Positions 1 to 9,888 of a stretch of DNA of 64,000 nucleotides are shown here, piece after piece. The notes under the pieces were generated by a model, which did no database searches, was not told the DNA's origin, and was given only the letters and a program-made list of their open reading frames with translations. Origin of the DNA: Kingdonia uniflora. Taxonomy: Eukaryota; Streptophyta; Magnoliopsida; Ranunculales; Circaeasteraceae. A program made the position numbers and the translations under genes. Location of the stretch: assembly GCA_014058105.1 (NCBI GenBank), contig JACGCM010002568.1, positions 744,001-808,000 on the forward strand, given 5' to 3'. Position 1 is the stretch's first letter; every line of letters starts with the position of its first letter.

Positions 1-750
1 AAGCGAGGACTTTAATACTGATGAATTAATTACCGTTGTCTAAGCGTATCATTTGTGGGCAGCCAATCCTGGTTATTATGTGCCCCTAAAGGAACTTGAC
101 CACTTCATTTTTATCGGTATGACATAGAGGAACTGCATCAACCCATTTTGTGATATAGTCAATAGCTGCAAGGACGAACCTTCGATTTCCCGATGCTGGA
201 TGGAAAGGTCCAATGATGTTTATTCCCAATCGTTTGAATGGCAAAAGATATTGCTAATGTACAAGTAAAGTACTGGTCTGTTGATGTCTTGAGCATGGAT
301 TTGAAATTTGCAGCATTTTTGTACAAAATCTTTACTGTACTATCTCATCTTGGGCTAGTATAGTCCTTGTGTGAATGCCCGCTGGGCTAAAGATCTTCCC
401 GATACGTGAGCTTCACATATACCTTCATGGAGTTTTTTGATTTTGAATTGAGCTTGATTTTGGGAGATGCATTTAATCCGGGGTGCTCCTCCTGTGATAC
501 GATATAGGACGTTATCTTGAATTGTGAATCTGGCGCATTTGGCCAACAGTGAACGAACTTCTTCTTTGTTACTCGGGAGGATGTTAGAGTTTAGGTATGC
601 GTAGAACGGTCTTCTCCAGTCATCAGGGTCTTCATCTTCAGTGATAGTGATTTGCATGGTGGACTGTATATCAAAGCTTGAATGTTCGAGGATTTCAATA
701 TCTGAAGATCGTTTTTCATTATCTCCTAGCATGGCGATGATATAAGCCAA
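1..750 (-). pseudogene. A1 integrase, zinc-binding region and first part of the catalytic core
   Basis: On the minus strand from 750 there is a linker with the WRRPFYAYLNSNILPS segment, then the H2C2-type region with the GRSLAQRAFTQGLY motif ending near 355. The core follows with FVLAAIDYITKWVDAVPL around 170-90 and a downstream IRLDNGN motif near 40, which carries the second catalytic Asp. The third acidic residue and the C-terminal domain are beyond the window edge. The reading frame is interrupted near 355 and again near 60. Close homologue of the A2 integrase at 60390-61574. Confidence 0.85.
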
Positions 751-759
751 TGCATCGGC

Positions 760-1622
760 ATGGCAATTTTCTTGTCGAGGTAAATAGAAGATTGATGCTT
801 ATTTGAATTTGTTCATTTTTTTTTCAACCAGGGCTGCATAATCAACCATTTTTCCTGTTGTGTGGAATCTTTTGCTATAATGATTGGCCACGAGTGGAGA
901 ATCAACGTAGACTGCTACTTCTTCTGCACCAAGTTTGAGTGCGAGATAGAGTCCATTGAGGATACCTTCATATTCAGTCTTATTTTATGTGGCATAGAAG
1001 TTGAGTTTAATAACTTTCCCGATGTGATGATTGGAAGGTGTAATGAGAATAGTGCCAATACCCGATCCACGTGGTCCAGCTGATCTGTATGTAAAAAGTC
1101 ATCATCCGGTACTTCGTGACCATGCATCTGGTTCAATAATTGAGTCATTTGTACAGATTTCTTTGAGATTTTCCCAATCAGGGTATTCGAATGGAAAGTC
1201 TTCCAAGAAATCAGCAACTGCTTGTCCTTCGATAGATATCTGGGGCTTGAAGAAGATGTCATACTCGCCAAGGAAAATAGACCATTGCTGGATTCTTCAA
1301 GATTTTTCTTTTTTGGATGGTACCAGTTTGAGGGGATATTTAGTAATGATTTTAATGGGATGAGTTTGGAAGTATTGACGAAGTTTTTGAAAGCTGAAGA
1401 CCAAGGCGAGAAGTTGCTTTTCTTTTGTTATATATCTTTTTTCAGCAGGCATGAGGGTCTTGCTGATGAAGTAAATTGGTTTTTCTACTCCTTTGTCTTC
1501 TCGAATAAAGACAGAACTAATGGAGTCTTCTGTTGAGGATAAGTACATCGTGAGTGTTTCGCCATCAACTGGAGTACTCATTATAGGAAGGTGCCCCAGG
1601 TATCGTTTAAGACCTTTGAAGG
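760..1622 (-). pseudogene. A1 RNase H (pol-linked) and second, archaeal-type RNase H
   Basis: From 1671 downwards a retroviral-type RNase H runs with PIMSTPVDGETLTMYLSSTE and the YFISKTLMPAEKRY segment, ending near 1297 after KLRQYFQTHPIKIITKYPL. A second domain, about 1270-780, has the arrangement of the extra (archaeal-like) RNase H known from Tat elements: a DGSA-like start, a LNFYATxNxxEYEG-type segment and a DSxL-type segment near 900, then MVDYAALVEKK near 850. Frames change between blocks. The two-domain layout supports a Tat-lineage call. Confidence 0.75.
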
Positions 1623-2411
1623 CTAACTCACATTCAGGAGTCCACGAAAAAAGATGCAAAGAAATTTGCATCGATCAGATGACTTGGAGATGAATCTATA
1701 AAGAGCGGCGATCTTGCCTACAAATATTTGGACATCTTTCTTTATTCGCAAAGATGGTATTGCGATGAGTACCTTGATTTGTGTAAGATCTATTTTGATT
1801 CCTCTTTTGCTGACCAGGAGTCCCAGAAACTTACCAAATGCAACACCAAATTGGCACTTCTCAGGGTTGGGTTTCATCTGGTACTGGCAAAGGATATCAA
1901 AGATGGTTTGGAGGTTGCTGAGGTGATCTTCGCGCTTTAAGCTTTTGCAGATCATATCATCGATGTAGACTTCCATGATTTTGCCAAGATGCTCTTTGAA
2001 CATTTTAGTGACAAGACGTTGGCAACTAGTTCCTGCATTCTTTAATCCAAAAGGCATCATTGTGTAATAGTAGAGACCTCTTTCAGTAGCAAAGGTTGTT
2101 TTTTCTTGATTGTCCTCGGCGAGTGGAACTTGATTGTAGCCGGAGGCTACATCCATCATGGAAAGAAGTTCGTGTCCTGCGACAGAGTTGAGGAGTTGTG
2201 GGATCAGTGGTAGCGGAAAGTTATCCTTTGGTGTGAATTTATTAGGCTCTGTGAAGTCAACACAAACCCTGATCTTCCCATTTTTCTTTGGGACTGCCAC
2301 AATGTTAGAAACCAACTTTGGATATTTGACTTCTTGAATAAATCCTGCACGATGGAGTTTATCAATTTCTTTATTCACAGTTTCGCGGAGGCGGGAGATA
2401 AGTTCCGACAT
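1623..2411 (-). pseudogene. A1 reverse transcriptase, long open segment (262 codons)
   Basis: An uninterrupted RT segment. It contains the fingers motif VPKKNGKIRVCVDFTEPNKF, motif A with SMMDVASGYNQVPLAE, TTFATERGLYYYTMMPFGLKNAG, and the catalytic loop YIDD in MEVYIDDMICK. All three catalytic aspartates are present, so this is one of the better-preserved RTs in the window. The thumb and connection (KPNPEKCQFGV, FLGLLVSKRGIKIDLTQIK) follow. Upstream the frame is broken before the MSELISRLRETVNKEIDKL segment. The first Met is probably not a real start, because RT is processed from a polyprotein. Confidence 0.9.
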
Positions 2412-2419
2412 TTATGTAT

Positions 2420-3130
2420 GACTGTTTTGCTGTCTAGGAGGTTCAGTCTATGGCACGCAATGGATGGATCAATATTTTTCTTAAGTAGTTGGATCATGTC
2501 TTCTTTTTGATTGGTTGACAGCTTAGCGCCGATTAATATGTGACTCTCAGGTCCATCGAGTTCAATTGATTCAGCAAATTCTGTGACATGCTGCTCAAAC
2601 CTGGGGGGTGTTATCTGCTGTACTTGCTATGCTTTGAGAAGTTTTGTTATATGAGAGTTGGTTATAGTATTCTCATACATACGTGCAACTGCTTGGCTAT
2701 CTTTGATTTTGTATATTCTGTTATCTGTTGGAAATCTTAATGCTAAATGATATATAGAGGGTATTGCTTTAATCAAATGTAGCCAACTGCGTCCCAAAAT
2801 TCCCAAGTACTTGGACTTATCATCAATGACTAAGAATTTAATGAATGTGGTTTCTGACCCTGCCTGAACTGGCAGAGTAATTTCTTATGTGGCTGATTCT
2901 TCAAACTGTTGAAGCCGGTAATTGTTGCTATCAATGCTTTCACAGAATCTCTGAGTCCTAGAAATTTGATTGCCCACCTGAATAAAACATCTGTGGCGCT
3001 TCCTGTGTCGATGAGAAGTGTATGCAGGTAGTCTTGTCCAACTTTGAGCATAATTACTAGAGGGTCATCATGGGGATATTTCACATGGCTGGTATCACAG
3101 TCTTCGAAGGTAATTTGGTATGTTCATTTT
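2420..3130 (-). pseudogene. A1 aspartic protease region
   Basis: The minus-strand segment from about 3084 contains YPHDDPLVIMLKVGQDYLHTL followed by the active-site motif LLIDTGSATDVLF, typical of retropepsins. An ITGFNSLKN segment comes next, and the LGILGRSWL-type flap region lies near 2790. The frame is broken soon after. Around 2700-2480 lies the linker to RT, which is homologous to A2 58260-58500 and interrupted by stops. Confidence 0.8.
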
Positions 3131-3179
3131 GACTTGCTCGTACTGGGATGAAGTTTTGCTGATTTATTCGAGAAAGTCA

Positions 3180-4975
3180 TTTTGCAATAAGATGTGATCT
3201 GATCATCTTGTTTTCTTTTCTTTCCTTTTTCAATCTCGATCAGATAAAGGTGGCGAGCTTGCCCCTGGCCCTAATTTTGTTCAACTTCTTTGTTATTTGT
3301 CCCATCCTCGAGGAACTTTTGAATGTCGAAGACGTAATTATGGAGCCTACCTGCCAAGAGGATGTGATGAAAGATTCGAACGAGGGAGTAACAGTTGTCA
3401 GTTTTGTGACTATGTATATTATGATACTAACATAGAGGCTTATTGGGGATATCTAGTATTTTTTGTGGTACTCGATAACACTCATCTCCCTTTATCGTTG
3501 GTAAGATAGCAGAGAGAGTCGCTGACATTGGGGGTAAACTAGGACAGCTCTGTTGGGTCTTTCGTCTTTTCTGTCGGGTCTTCTATTATTGTCGGCATTT
3601 CTGCCGCATTATTTGGGTACTTCATTAGTAGCCGACTTTCGGGTTGGAAAAGAAACTGTTTCCCGAGAATGAATTGTAGAGGAGCTCTTCAATTTATCCT
3701 TCTTGGGTCATTTTAGTTTGATGTAGTTATTAACTACATCAATCATCTTTCTCACCGTTTTTGGCTTGCATAGAGTTAATTATTCTCAAACTTTAGAGTC
3801 GAAGTGTAGGGCTAAGGTGAAAGCTGGAACAACAATTTTGGGATCTGAATTCCTAATTTTCTGTGTTTCTTGCAAGAAACGCTTGTAAAAACTCTCTAAG
3901 GTTTCTTTTGTGCCCTACTCGAAGAAGAACAAGGAATCCACAGTAATTTCTCGTTCCTTAGCACAAGCATAATTTGAATCAAATAGACGTTGTAACTAGT
4001 TAAACGTGGTGATGAAGCCTTCTTGGATTGTATGGAACCATCTGAGTCCTTCAGGCCCATCTTAAATAGCTTGTATAACATGCGGTCAGGTTTGGACTAT
4101 AATTCCACTGCGGCTTTGAAGTGCTGTAGAAGGGTAAGAGGGTCAGTATGGCATACATATTGAATGAATTTTGGCATGTGGAAATTGTCTGGAATGGGCA
4201 TGACTTCGAGATGAGGGGTGATGGTGTTTATCTCAATTCGCTTAAGTACAGATCTTTTGCCTGGGATATCAGAGTGTATGGCCTAGAATTTGTCGTTTAG
4301 GTTGTCCAAGGTGATGAACTGTGGAGGAGTAATTGGTAAAGTCAAGATTTACGGATCAAAGTCTCCCTGTCCTTCTGGTCGCAATCGATCCCTGATTGAT
4401 CTTCTTTCTGGTGGTGGGGGAGTAATTGGTAAAGTTAAGATTTACGGATCAAAGTCTCCCTGTCCTTCTGGTCCCAATCAATCCCTGATTGATCTTCTTT
4501 CTGGTGGTGGGGGAGTTTGATGATGCGTGCGTCGGCTTCCTTGAGTTGTTGATGCTAAGGACGTCAAACCAAAATACCGAGAAGCCCTATCTAGATTTAT
4601 GAGTCTGGAACTAGAAGTCCGTAATTTGTCTTCAATAGGCTCATCATCTCTTCGAGTTGCTCTTGACCAATGATCACTTCCGGCAAGTGGTGGTGACGCT
4701 TGACAACAAATGATTCGATCATGAGTTCTCCTTAATCTCTCCATATCCTTTTGATGTGTTCCAATTTGTTAGCCCAAGGCTTTCCTTCTTTCGTCTCTTT
4801 CCACTTGAAGAACTTGAGAATGAATGCGCTGATCTTTCAATCTTTTGGCTTTTTCTAATTCTATATGTTTTTAAAGTTTGATCACTGCGCTGTGCAGATC
4901 GACTGTGTCTGGTATCGAATTGATCTCGTGATCTCTTACTGTGCTGAAATGGTTTCGAAGATTCATATTTGTCAT
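3180..4975 (-). pseudogene. A1 gag
   Basis: Starts at an ATG (minus, 4975) giving MTNMNLRNHFSTVRDHE; A2 has the related start MKNMNLRSHSSTL. A basic N-terminal segment (RLRRTHDRIICCQASPP) is followed by the conserved RRSIRDRLGPEGQGDFDP stretch, which is duplicated here. The capsid-like region follows at about 4250-3700, then the knuckle region near 3440-3400 with HSHKTDNCYSL. Numerous stops and frameshifts. It would encode the structural polyprotein that packages the element RNA. Confidence 0.8.
4327..4512 (-). repeat. In-frame 93-bp tandem duplication inside A1 gag
   Basis: Two copies, 4327-4419 and 4420-4512, differ at only a few bases. The unit is exactly 31 codons, so gag phase is kept. 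A2 gag has the same peptide region (PKRRPIRDRLGPEGQGDF) only once, near 56520-56600, so the duplication is specific to A1 or its source copy. Confidence 0.9.
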
Positions 4976-5019
4976 TGGATTCTTTATGATCGGGGGTGGT
5001 AAAGAAAAATATGGAAAAT

Positions 5020-5037
5020 TTTCCACAGACGACGCCA
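5020..5037 (-). promoter_or_regulatory. A1 primer-binding site
   Basis: Minus-strand TGGCGTCGTCTGTGGAAA starts two bases inside the LTR end, a position expected for the tRNA-primed start of minus-strand DNA. It differs by a few bases from A2 (TGGTGCCATCTGTGGGAA) and C. I do not assign the tRNA. Confidence 0.8.
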
Positions 5038-5039
5038 AT

Positions 5040-5528
5040 TGTAATGGCGTATTTTTCAGATGAATAATCTTTGCCAATACTTTTTGTAAGGAAGGTGCAA
5101 TAATAAGCTAAACTAGTGAGATTTTACGTAAAAAACCCAGTAAAGGCTAAGAATAACCACGACCTCGAGGAGGGTTTTGATGTAAAATTTAATATGCTGC
5201 TAGTTATTACAAGTTTTGAGTGACTATATGGTATGAAAATAAATGTAGTAGGGTTGTGAATCTGAATAATCTACTCTCTGCCTATATTTATGGTAGATAC
5301 ATGCAGTTTTACAAAAAAAAGAAATAGTCTCCTTTTTTAGGGGGAGTGGGCGAACTTCGTGAATTTCTAACCGCTATTTCTTAACCAGGCACAATGGCTA
5401 CCTTTGGTAGGTCGAGGACTTCCGGTAACTTTTCGACTATTGTTTGTCTTCAACTATGTAAATGTTGGCTGTCTTCGACTATGTTATGCCGGTTGATCCT
5501 TGCCGAATCTGGAAAATGTGCTACTGCA
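5040..5528 (-). repeat. A1 5' LTR (489 bp)
   Basis: Minus-strand TGCAGTAGCACATTTTCC...CGCCATTACA. The right edge was set by alignment to the A2 LTR (TGTTGTATCATATTTCC...) and the left edge by the adjoining PBS. A TATA-like ATAAATATAGG lies near 5281-5292, in the same place as TATAAATA in A2. Length agrees with A2 (493 bp). Confidence 0.85.
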
Positions 5529-5805
5529 GGCTGATAACCCTCGGTTCTATAGGTTTTATCGGATTGATGTCGGTTCTCCTCGCATCGGCTGAGAATTCGG
5601 TTGGAATTCTTCCCCGTCCTCGCTCGATATTTCCACTCACCGGTTTCTCCCCATTGATAACCAATAAAGCTTAAGATGGATTTTCCTCCAAAATTGGGAG
5701 TGGGGTTTTTTGCGCCAACAAAGATGCATGAAAAAGTTTTACTAATTTATCGAGTCTCTTCGTCAATAACGCAATGGTCGGTTTTAAACTATTTTCCTTT
5801 GTCAT
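5529..5805 (-). pseudogene. Element J: N-terminal gag-like fragment of another LTR element
   Basis: A minus-strand ATG at 5805, 45 bp inside a tRNA-Met-like primer site, opens MTKENSLKPTIALLTKRLDK followed by a basic, low-complexity stretch. It has one in-frame stop and is cut off at 5529, where A1's LTR begins. Its position just inside an LTR and PBS suggests a gag N-terminus; the peptide alone would not identify it. The local base composition is more GC-rich than in A1. Confidence 0.4.
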
Positions 5806-5838
5806 TGTTTTATCTTCTCGTATCCCTTGGATTTTACC

Positions 5839-5850
5839 GCTTGGATACCA
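5839..5850 (-). promoter_or_regulatory. Element J primer-binding site, tRNA-Met-like
   Basis: Minus-strand TGGTATCCAAGC differs at two bases from TGGTATCAGAGC, the common initiator-Met primer site. It sits three bases inside the LTR-like end CTCTATCA. Confidence 0.55.
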
Positions 5851-5853
5851 ATT

Positions 5854-6200
5854 TGATAGAGTCTAACTCGGCAGAAGCAACGAGTTATAAAACCAAATCA
5901 AGGATTAAACTCAAGGATTTTAATAAACTTCAACTTTATTACTTCCCTTAAATCAACTACCTGCTCTAACGCTTATTCTAAAATCAACAACTAAATAAAA
6001 ACCTAGGCCCAAGCTCTCTTTTATAGGAAAAAAGGCTATGACCAAAATAGAAACTCTAGAAAATTGGAAAAGAATCCTAATTGATCTTGTGTTGAAGAGT
6101 AAGAAAGCTCCCACAACTGCTAATTAATAAATAAACGATAAAATTGGAAAGTAAGCTTTATGCGGAGTGTCAACGATAGAATGTAGACGACCACGACACA
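5854..6200 (-). repeat. Element J putative 5' LTR
   Basis: Minus strand: TATAAAAGAG near 6022-6031, then an AT-rich leader ending GACTCTATCA directly before the PBS. The outer edge is uncertain; a TG...CA pair would put it near 6200. Only one LTR is visible, because A1 interrupts the element at 5528. Confidence 0.4.
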
Positions 6201-6714
6201 TCAATTTTATATGAAAATATGCTATGACATCATGTTATAGCTTAGATATAGATGAGGAAGATAAAATTAAACTTAAATAAAAACTTTAGTCGTATCAAAA
6301 CTGAAGTACATATATTTTTTTACTTGATCCTTCATTTGGTTTCATTAATATTAGGTCATTTTGTTCTTCTTCTAATCATATAGATGCGCTCATTTTAAAT
6401 AGTTAATTGAAGTAAAATGACTTAAAGAGAGACATATTTAATAAGAAAAGCATAAATGTAAGAAGAGTAACTCAGTTGCATTAAGTACAAGAGGAATAAC
6501 ATATAAAAGTTATAGTGATGGTTTCTATGCCATAAAGTTAAGAGTTTTGTTTCATTTAATAAGTTGTAAGAGCTACACTTCTTAGGCCCTAACATTGTAA
6601 TTTTCATCAAAGCAAATAAAACTCCTATACTCTTCTCTGGAAGCCTTTGCTAATCTTCTCCTCTTCTAATTATATTGGTTGCTTATTTAGTTTATTAACT
6701 AAAGCAAACCAACA
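6200..6714 (+). repeat. Element H putative 5' LTR
   Basis: AT-rich sequence ending CAAACCAACA just before the PBS. A CATATAAAAGTT motif near 6498 could be the TATA element. The left boundary is not resolved: no second LTR is in the window, and element J adjoins it. Confidence 0.4.
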
Positions 6715-6717
6715 CAG

Positions 6718-6730
6718 TGGTATCAGAGCG
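6718..6730 (+). promoter_or_regulatory. Element H primer-binding site (tRNA-Met type)
   Basis: TGGTATCAGAGCG is a perfect match to the widely used plant initiator tRNA-Met primer site for the first 12 bases. Confidence 0.85.
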
Positions 6731-6810
6731 TAAAGGTTATATGATCCACTTATCGGGCAATTGTCTCCAACCTAGCCCCACAAATACCAAAATTGTTTAA
6801 GGATAGTTAC

Positions 6811-7311
6811 TGTAGTGGCCTAAACTCATAGAGGGGAGATTAAAGTCTTACATCACGTACTTAATAGAAATATAGGGATTCTAATAGATATAATTGCATG
6901 GAATCCTAGAATGATTTTCCTCCATGACCTCTAGTGAGGATTTTTAAGTCAAGGGTGTGTGTGTATGAGTGGGGGGGGGGGGGTGATCTCAACCTCCCTA
7001 AGGTGGTTATCTTATCCTATTTATAGAGGATTAGAAAAGGTGATGTCACCATAGAGAAGTTAAATTGCATATGTATCATTTTATACAACTGTCTTGTACC
7101 AGAGTTTGTCATCTACGTTGTATGCCTTCGATCTGGTACTAAGCTATGCTGTGGTGTATATCCGAAGTTTTGTAATATTCTAGGGTATATTTGCTATGGC
7201 CCTGATTAGGTTGCAATTGTGGTTGGCTTCGGGCTGCTCGGGAGTCTTCGTGCAACTCGAGAGTCTTCAAATAGCTAATCTGTTCTCGCATGCTGAGCAT
7301 AAGCTACTACA
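6811..7311 (-). repeat. Solo LTR, family III-like, inside copia gag
   Basis: Starts TGTAGTGGCC and ends AGCTACTACA. It shares with the D and G LTRs the block with CATGACCTCTAGTGAGGATT and the neighbouring CCTAGAAT. Flanks are GTTAC (6806-6810) and ATTAT (7312-7316), a 5-bp target duplication with two transitions. Removing it restores gag. No internal region is left, so LTR-LTR recombination is likely. At 501 bp it is shorter than the G, D and F copies (687-795 bp). Confidence 0.75.
6971..6983. repeat. Run of 13 G inside the solo LTR
   Basis: A homopolymer directly after GTGTGTGTATGAGT. Length may vary between reads or individuals. Confidence 0.95.
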
Positions 7312-8219
7312 ATTATAAGAGCTGGTCAATCAAAATAAAGGCGTTATTTGATTCTCAAGAGCTTTGGAAATTGGTTGTTGATGGGTATAAGAAACCCAGA
7401 AAGGAGGAATAAGCAATTTACACCGATGATGAAAAAAAATTCTTAATGAAAACAAGGCTTTGTTCCTTCTCTATCATGGGTTGGACGAGTCTACTTTCGA
7501 GAAAGTTGCCAAAGCAACATCAAGCAAGGAAGCATGGGACATTCTTGTCACCATCTTTAAGGATGTCAATCGAGCAAAATGTGTTAGATTACAAACTCTA
7601 CCAGGTGAGTTAGAGGCGCTGCATATGATGGAAGGCAAGACGGTTAAAGAATACTTTTCAAGATTACTAGTGATTGTGAATGGCTTGAAAAGAAATGGCA
7701 AAAAATTATTGTTGGCGTGCGAGTTATTGAAAAGACACTCCGATCTATTACTTTTAATAAAGTTTGTGCATGTGATTGCGGCAATTGAAGAGTCAAACGA
7801 TCTAAAAGAAATATCAATTGAAGAGTTAATGGGGTCTTTTCGAGTGCATGAGAAACGCATTCAAAAGAATTATAGTTCTAAGGGGTTAGAACAAGTGTTA
7901 GAGTCGAATGTGACTTTAAATAATCGAGGCAATTATGATTATAACTGAGGACGTAACCATGGCTCTAACCAAGGTTGCGGTAGAGGCTGGGGACGTGGAG
8001 TATATCCAACAAAGAAATTAATAAAATAAAGGAGAGATGCCAAGTTTCAGGGTACGAGGTCGAAATAATCATGGAAGATTTTCAACTGGATGTGGATATA
8101 ATAAAAATATCTAGTGCTACAGCTACAAAAAGTATGGGCATTATGGCTCAGATTGTTGGCATAAAAATGATGAACAAGCTAACCTTGTCATAGAAATAAA
8201 TGAATCAGGTATCAATCAT

Positions 8220-8740
8220 ACCATTCTTTTCGCTAATGATGATTCAGGTGTACATGAGGTTTGGTATCTTCACTCGGGTGTAAGCAACTACATGTGTGGG
8301 AAGAAAAATCTATTTGTTGAACTCGTAGAAGGAGTTTGTGGTAATGTAAGCTTGGGAAATTCTTCAAAGCTCCCAGTGGAAGGGAAGGGAAGATCAAAAT
8401 CTATCTAAAAGACAGTACCCGTGATTATGTTTCTGATGTTAATTATATATCTAACATGAAAAACAACATCCTTAGCATTAGAGAAGTACTTAAAAAAGGG
8501 TACGCAATACACATGAAGGACAATCATCTGTTACTGAAAGATACATGTGGAAGGCAGATAACTCGTGTGAGGATGACAAAAAATTGTATGTTCCCCTTGC
8601 ACCTAAACACAGAGTTTGAGAAATGCTTTTAAGGGCTCATGGAGAATGAGTCATGGAAGTGGCTTCTACATTTAAATGGCCAGAAGTTACTATCTACAAC
8701 AGGCATAGTGCATGGCCTGCCTACAATCGATCTCCGGAAT
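8220..8740 (+). pseudogene. Element H protease and GAG-pre-integrase region
   Basis: VWYLHSGVSNYMCG (about 8260-8300) is the copia retropepsin motif (normally WxxDSGAS), with His in place of the catalytic Asp. The segment FPLHLNTEFEKC, then the GLMENESWKWLLHLN region (about 8590-8690) and TTGIVHGLPTID match the conserved GAG-pre-integrase domain, with stops at about 8630 and 8750. Confidence 0.75.
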
Positions 8741-8819
8741 CATCTTTAATTATGAAGGTTATGTAATTGGTAAAAAATCACGGGTCCCCTTTTTCAGTGG
8801 TAAATTATGAAGAATAGAA

Positions 8820-9318
8820 GCACTTTTGCAACTTGTTCACATGGATATATGTGGACCATTAGAGTCCATCCATTTTGGAGGTAACAGATACTTTATTTCT
8901 TTTATTGGTGACTTTAGTAGAAAGCTTTGGGATTATCTTATTAATGAAAAATCTGTTGCAGTTACCACTTTCATGTACTTTAAAGCTCTTGTTGAGGCAG
9001 AAAGTAGATACAAAATTAGGACCCATCTTTCTGATCGAGAGGGTGAGTACACCTCAAATGTGTTTCAAGAATATTGTCTAGATCAAGGCATAAGGCATCA
9101 ACTTACTACTGTCTATGCGCCACAGTAGAATGGCGTCGCTAAAAGAAAGAATCAGACCATCCTTTACATGATGAGGACTATGCTCTAGAAGAAAAGATTG
9201 CCAAAAGATTTAGTGGAACAAGCGGTTGCATGCTCAGCTTATTTACTCAACTGATGTCTGACAAGACTGTGAGGAACAAGACACCTGAATTAAAAGCATG
9301 GAGCGGCCATACACCTAT
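8820..9318 (+). pseudogene. Element H integrase core, truncated by element B
   Basis: LVHMDICGPLESIHFGGNRY carries the first catalytic Asp and SDREGEYTSNVFQEYC the second. The third acidic position is Lys in NGVAKRKNQTI (normally GVAERKN), consistent with a G-to-A change. Stops appear at 9127 and in the following 150 bp. The last copia sequence is CCTAT at 9314-9318, the presumed target site of B. Confidence 0.85.
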
Positions 9319-9877
9319 TGTAGGGACCTATCCATTGACTTAGTCCAAACTTAAGCTATATCCAACTCACGCATTATACACGTGACATGTACAATCAGAA
9401 TTGACGCCTAGACCACGAACTGATAAATAACGTAGATCGACCATTACAAAAAATATAAACAAGTCAAGAACACCTGTCTCCCACGAACTAACAGTTACAC
9501 ATTCAACAACCACTTTCCTCATTATCAGGAGAACGTTCTTCTACACGATAACGAACTGGAGGTAAGGCCTATATAAAGGAAAAGTTCCAGAGGAGATAGG
9601 ACCAGAATTTATATATTCCAAAACCAAAAAAATTCTTACTTTTTAAGATCAAGTATTTCTAGCTCAAGAGATTACTTGCAATAAGATATCAGCCTCAAAC
9701 ATTAAAAGTTACAGTTACTAAATCCTCAACTCCAGGCTGTGGTTTCTTACCTATTCAAAGGTTTTCCACGCAAAATTACCTGCATTATTTCTTGTATTAT
9801 ACTAATTCTTGTCACAGATACATTTGGTGTAAGATATAATTTCGAGCTATTTTGAGCTACGAAAATAGGCCATTACA
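9319..9877 (+). repeat. Element B 5' LTR (559 bp)
   Basis: TGTAGGGACCTATCC...AGGCCATTACA with TATATAAAGG at 9570-9579. Homologous to the C and E LTRs. Left flank CCTAT (9314-9318) is the expected target duplication; its partner is beyond the window. Confidence 0.85.
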
Positions 9878-9888
9878 TTTCCAATCAT

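Larger units (their letters stand above)
1..5528 (-). mobile_element. Element A1: Tat-like Ty3/gypsy retrotransposon, 3' end outside window
   Basis: Read on the minus strand, the order is 5' LTR, primer-binding site, gag, protease, reverse transcriptase, two RNase H-like domains and the start of the integrase core, where the window ends. The order PR-RT-RH-INT is that of Ty3/gypsy. The second RNase H-like domain and the primer site fit the Tat lineage. The whole length is homologous to A2 (55509 onward): RT, gag and LTR align block by block. Many stops and shifts make it non-autonomous. Its insertion target on the right is element J, beginning GGCTG at 5529; the matching target duplication lies off the left edge. 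Confidence 0.93.
6731..8210 (+). pseudogene. Element H gag, split by a solo LTR
   Basis: APQIPKLFKDSY (to 6810) continues after the inserted solo LTR as KSWSIKIKALFDSQELWKLV (from 7315), reconstructing the copia gag N-terminal pattern. The best open part is 7460-7948 (EKVAKATSSKEAWDIL, MMEGKTVKEYFSRLL). An arginine/glycine tract (about 7950-8010) and a zinc knuckle near 8120-8165 follow. The knuckle has Tyr in place of its second Cys (CYSYKKYGHYGSDC). Gag coats and packages the RNA; this copy is broken by stops at 7949 and later. Confidence 0.8.
6200..9318 (+). mobile_element. Element H: Ty1/copia retrotransposon, 5' part
   Basis: Order on the plus strand: LTR-like region, tRNA-Met PBS, gag with a zinc knuckle, protease, GAG-pre-integrase domain, integrase core. 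Integrase before any RT is the Ty1/copia order. The copy stops inside integrase at 9318, where gypsy element B is inserted. RT and RNase H must lie beyond the window. In-frame stops occur in every domain. Confidence 0.85.

Noticed and set aside
5462..5674. 70-codon frame across the A1 LTR edge
   Set aside because: Spans the boundary of two elements and reads against both. Chance frame.
6718..6730. tRNA-Met gene fragment
   Set aside because: Only the 3'-end complement is present, at the position of a primer-binding site. There is no cloverleaf.
7474..7860. 128-codon minus-strand frame opposite copia gag
   Set aside because: Shadow of the conserved gag frame on the plus strand.
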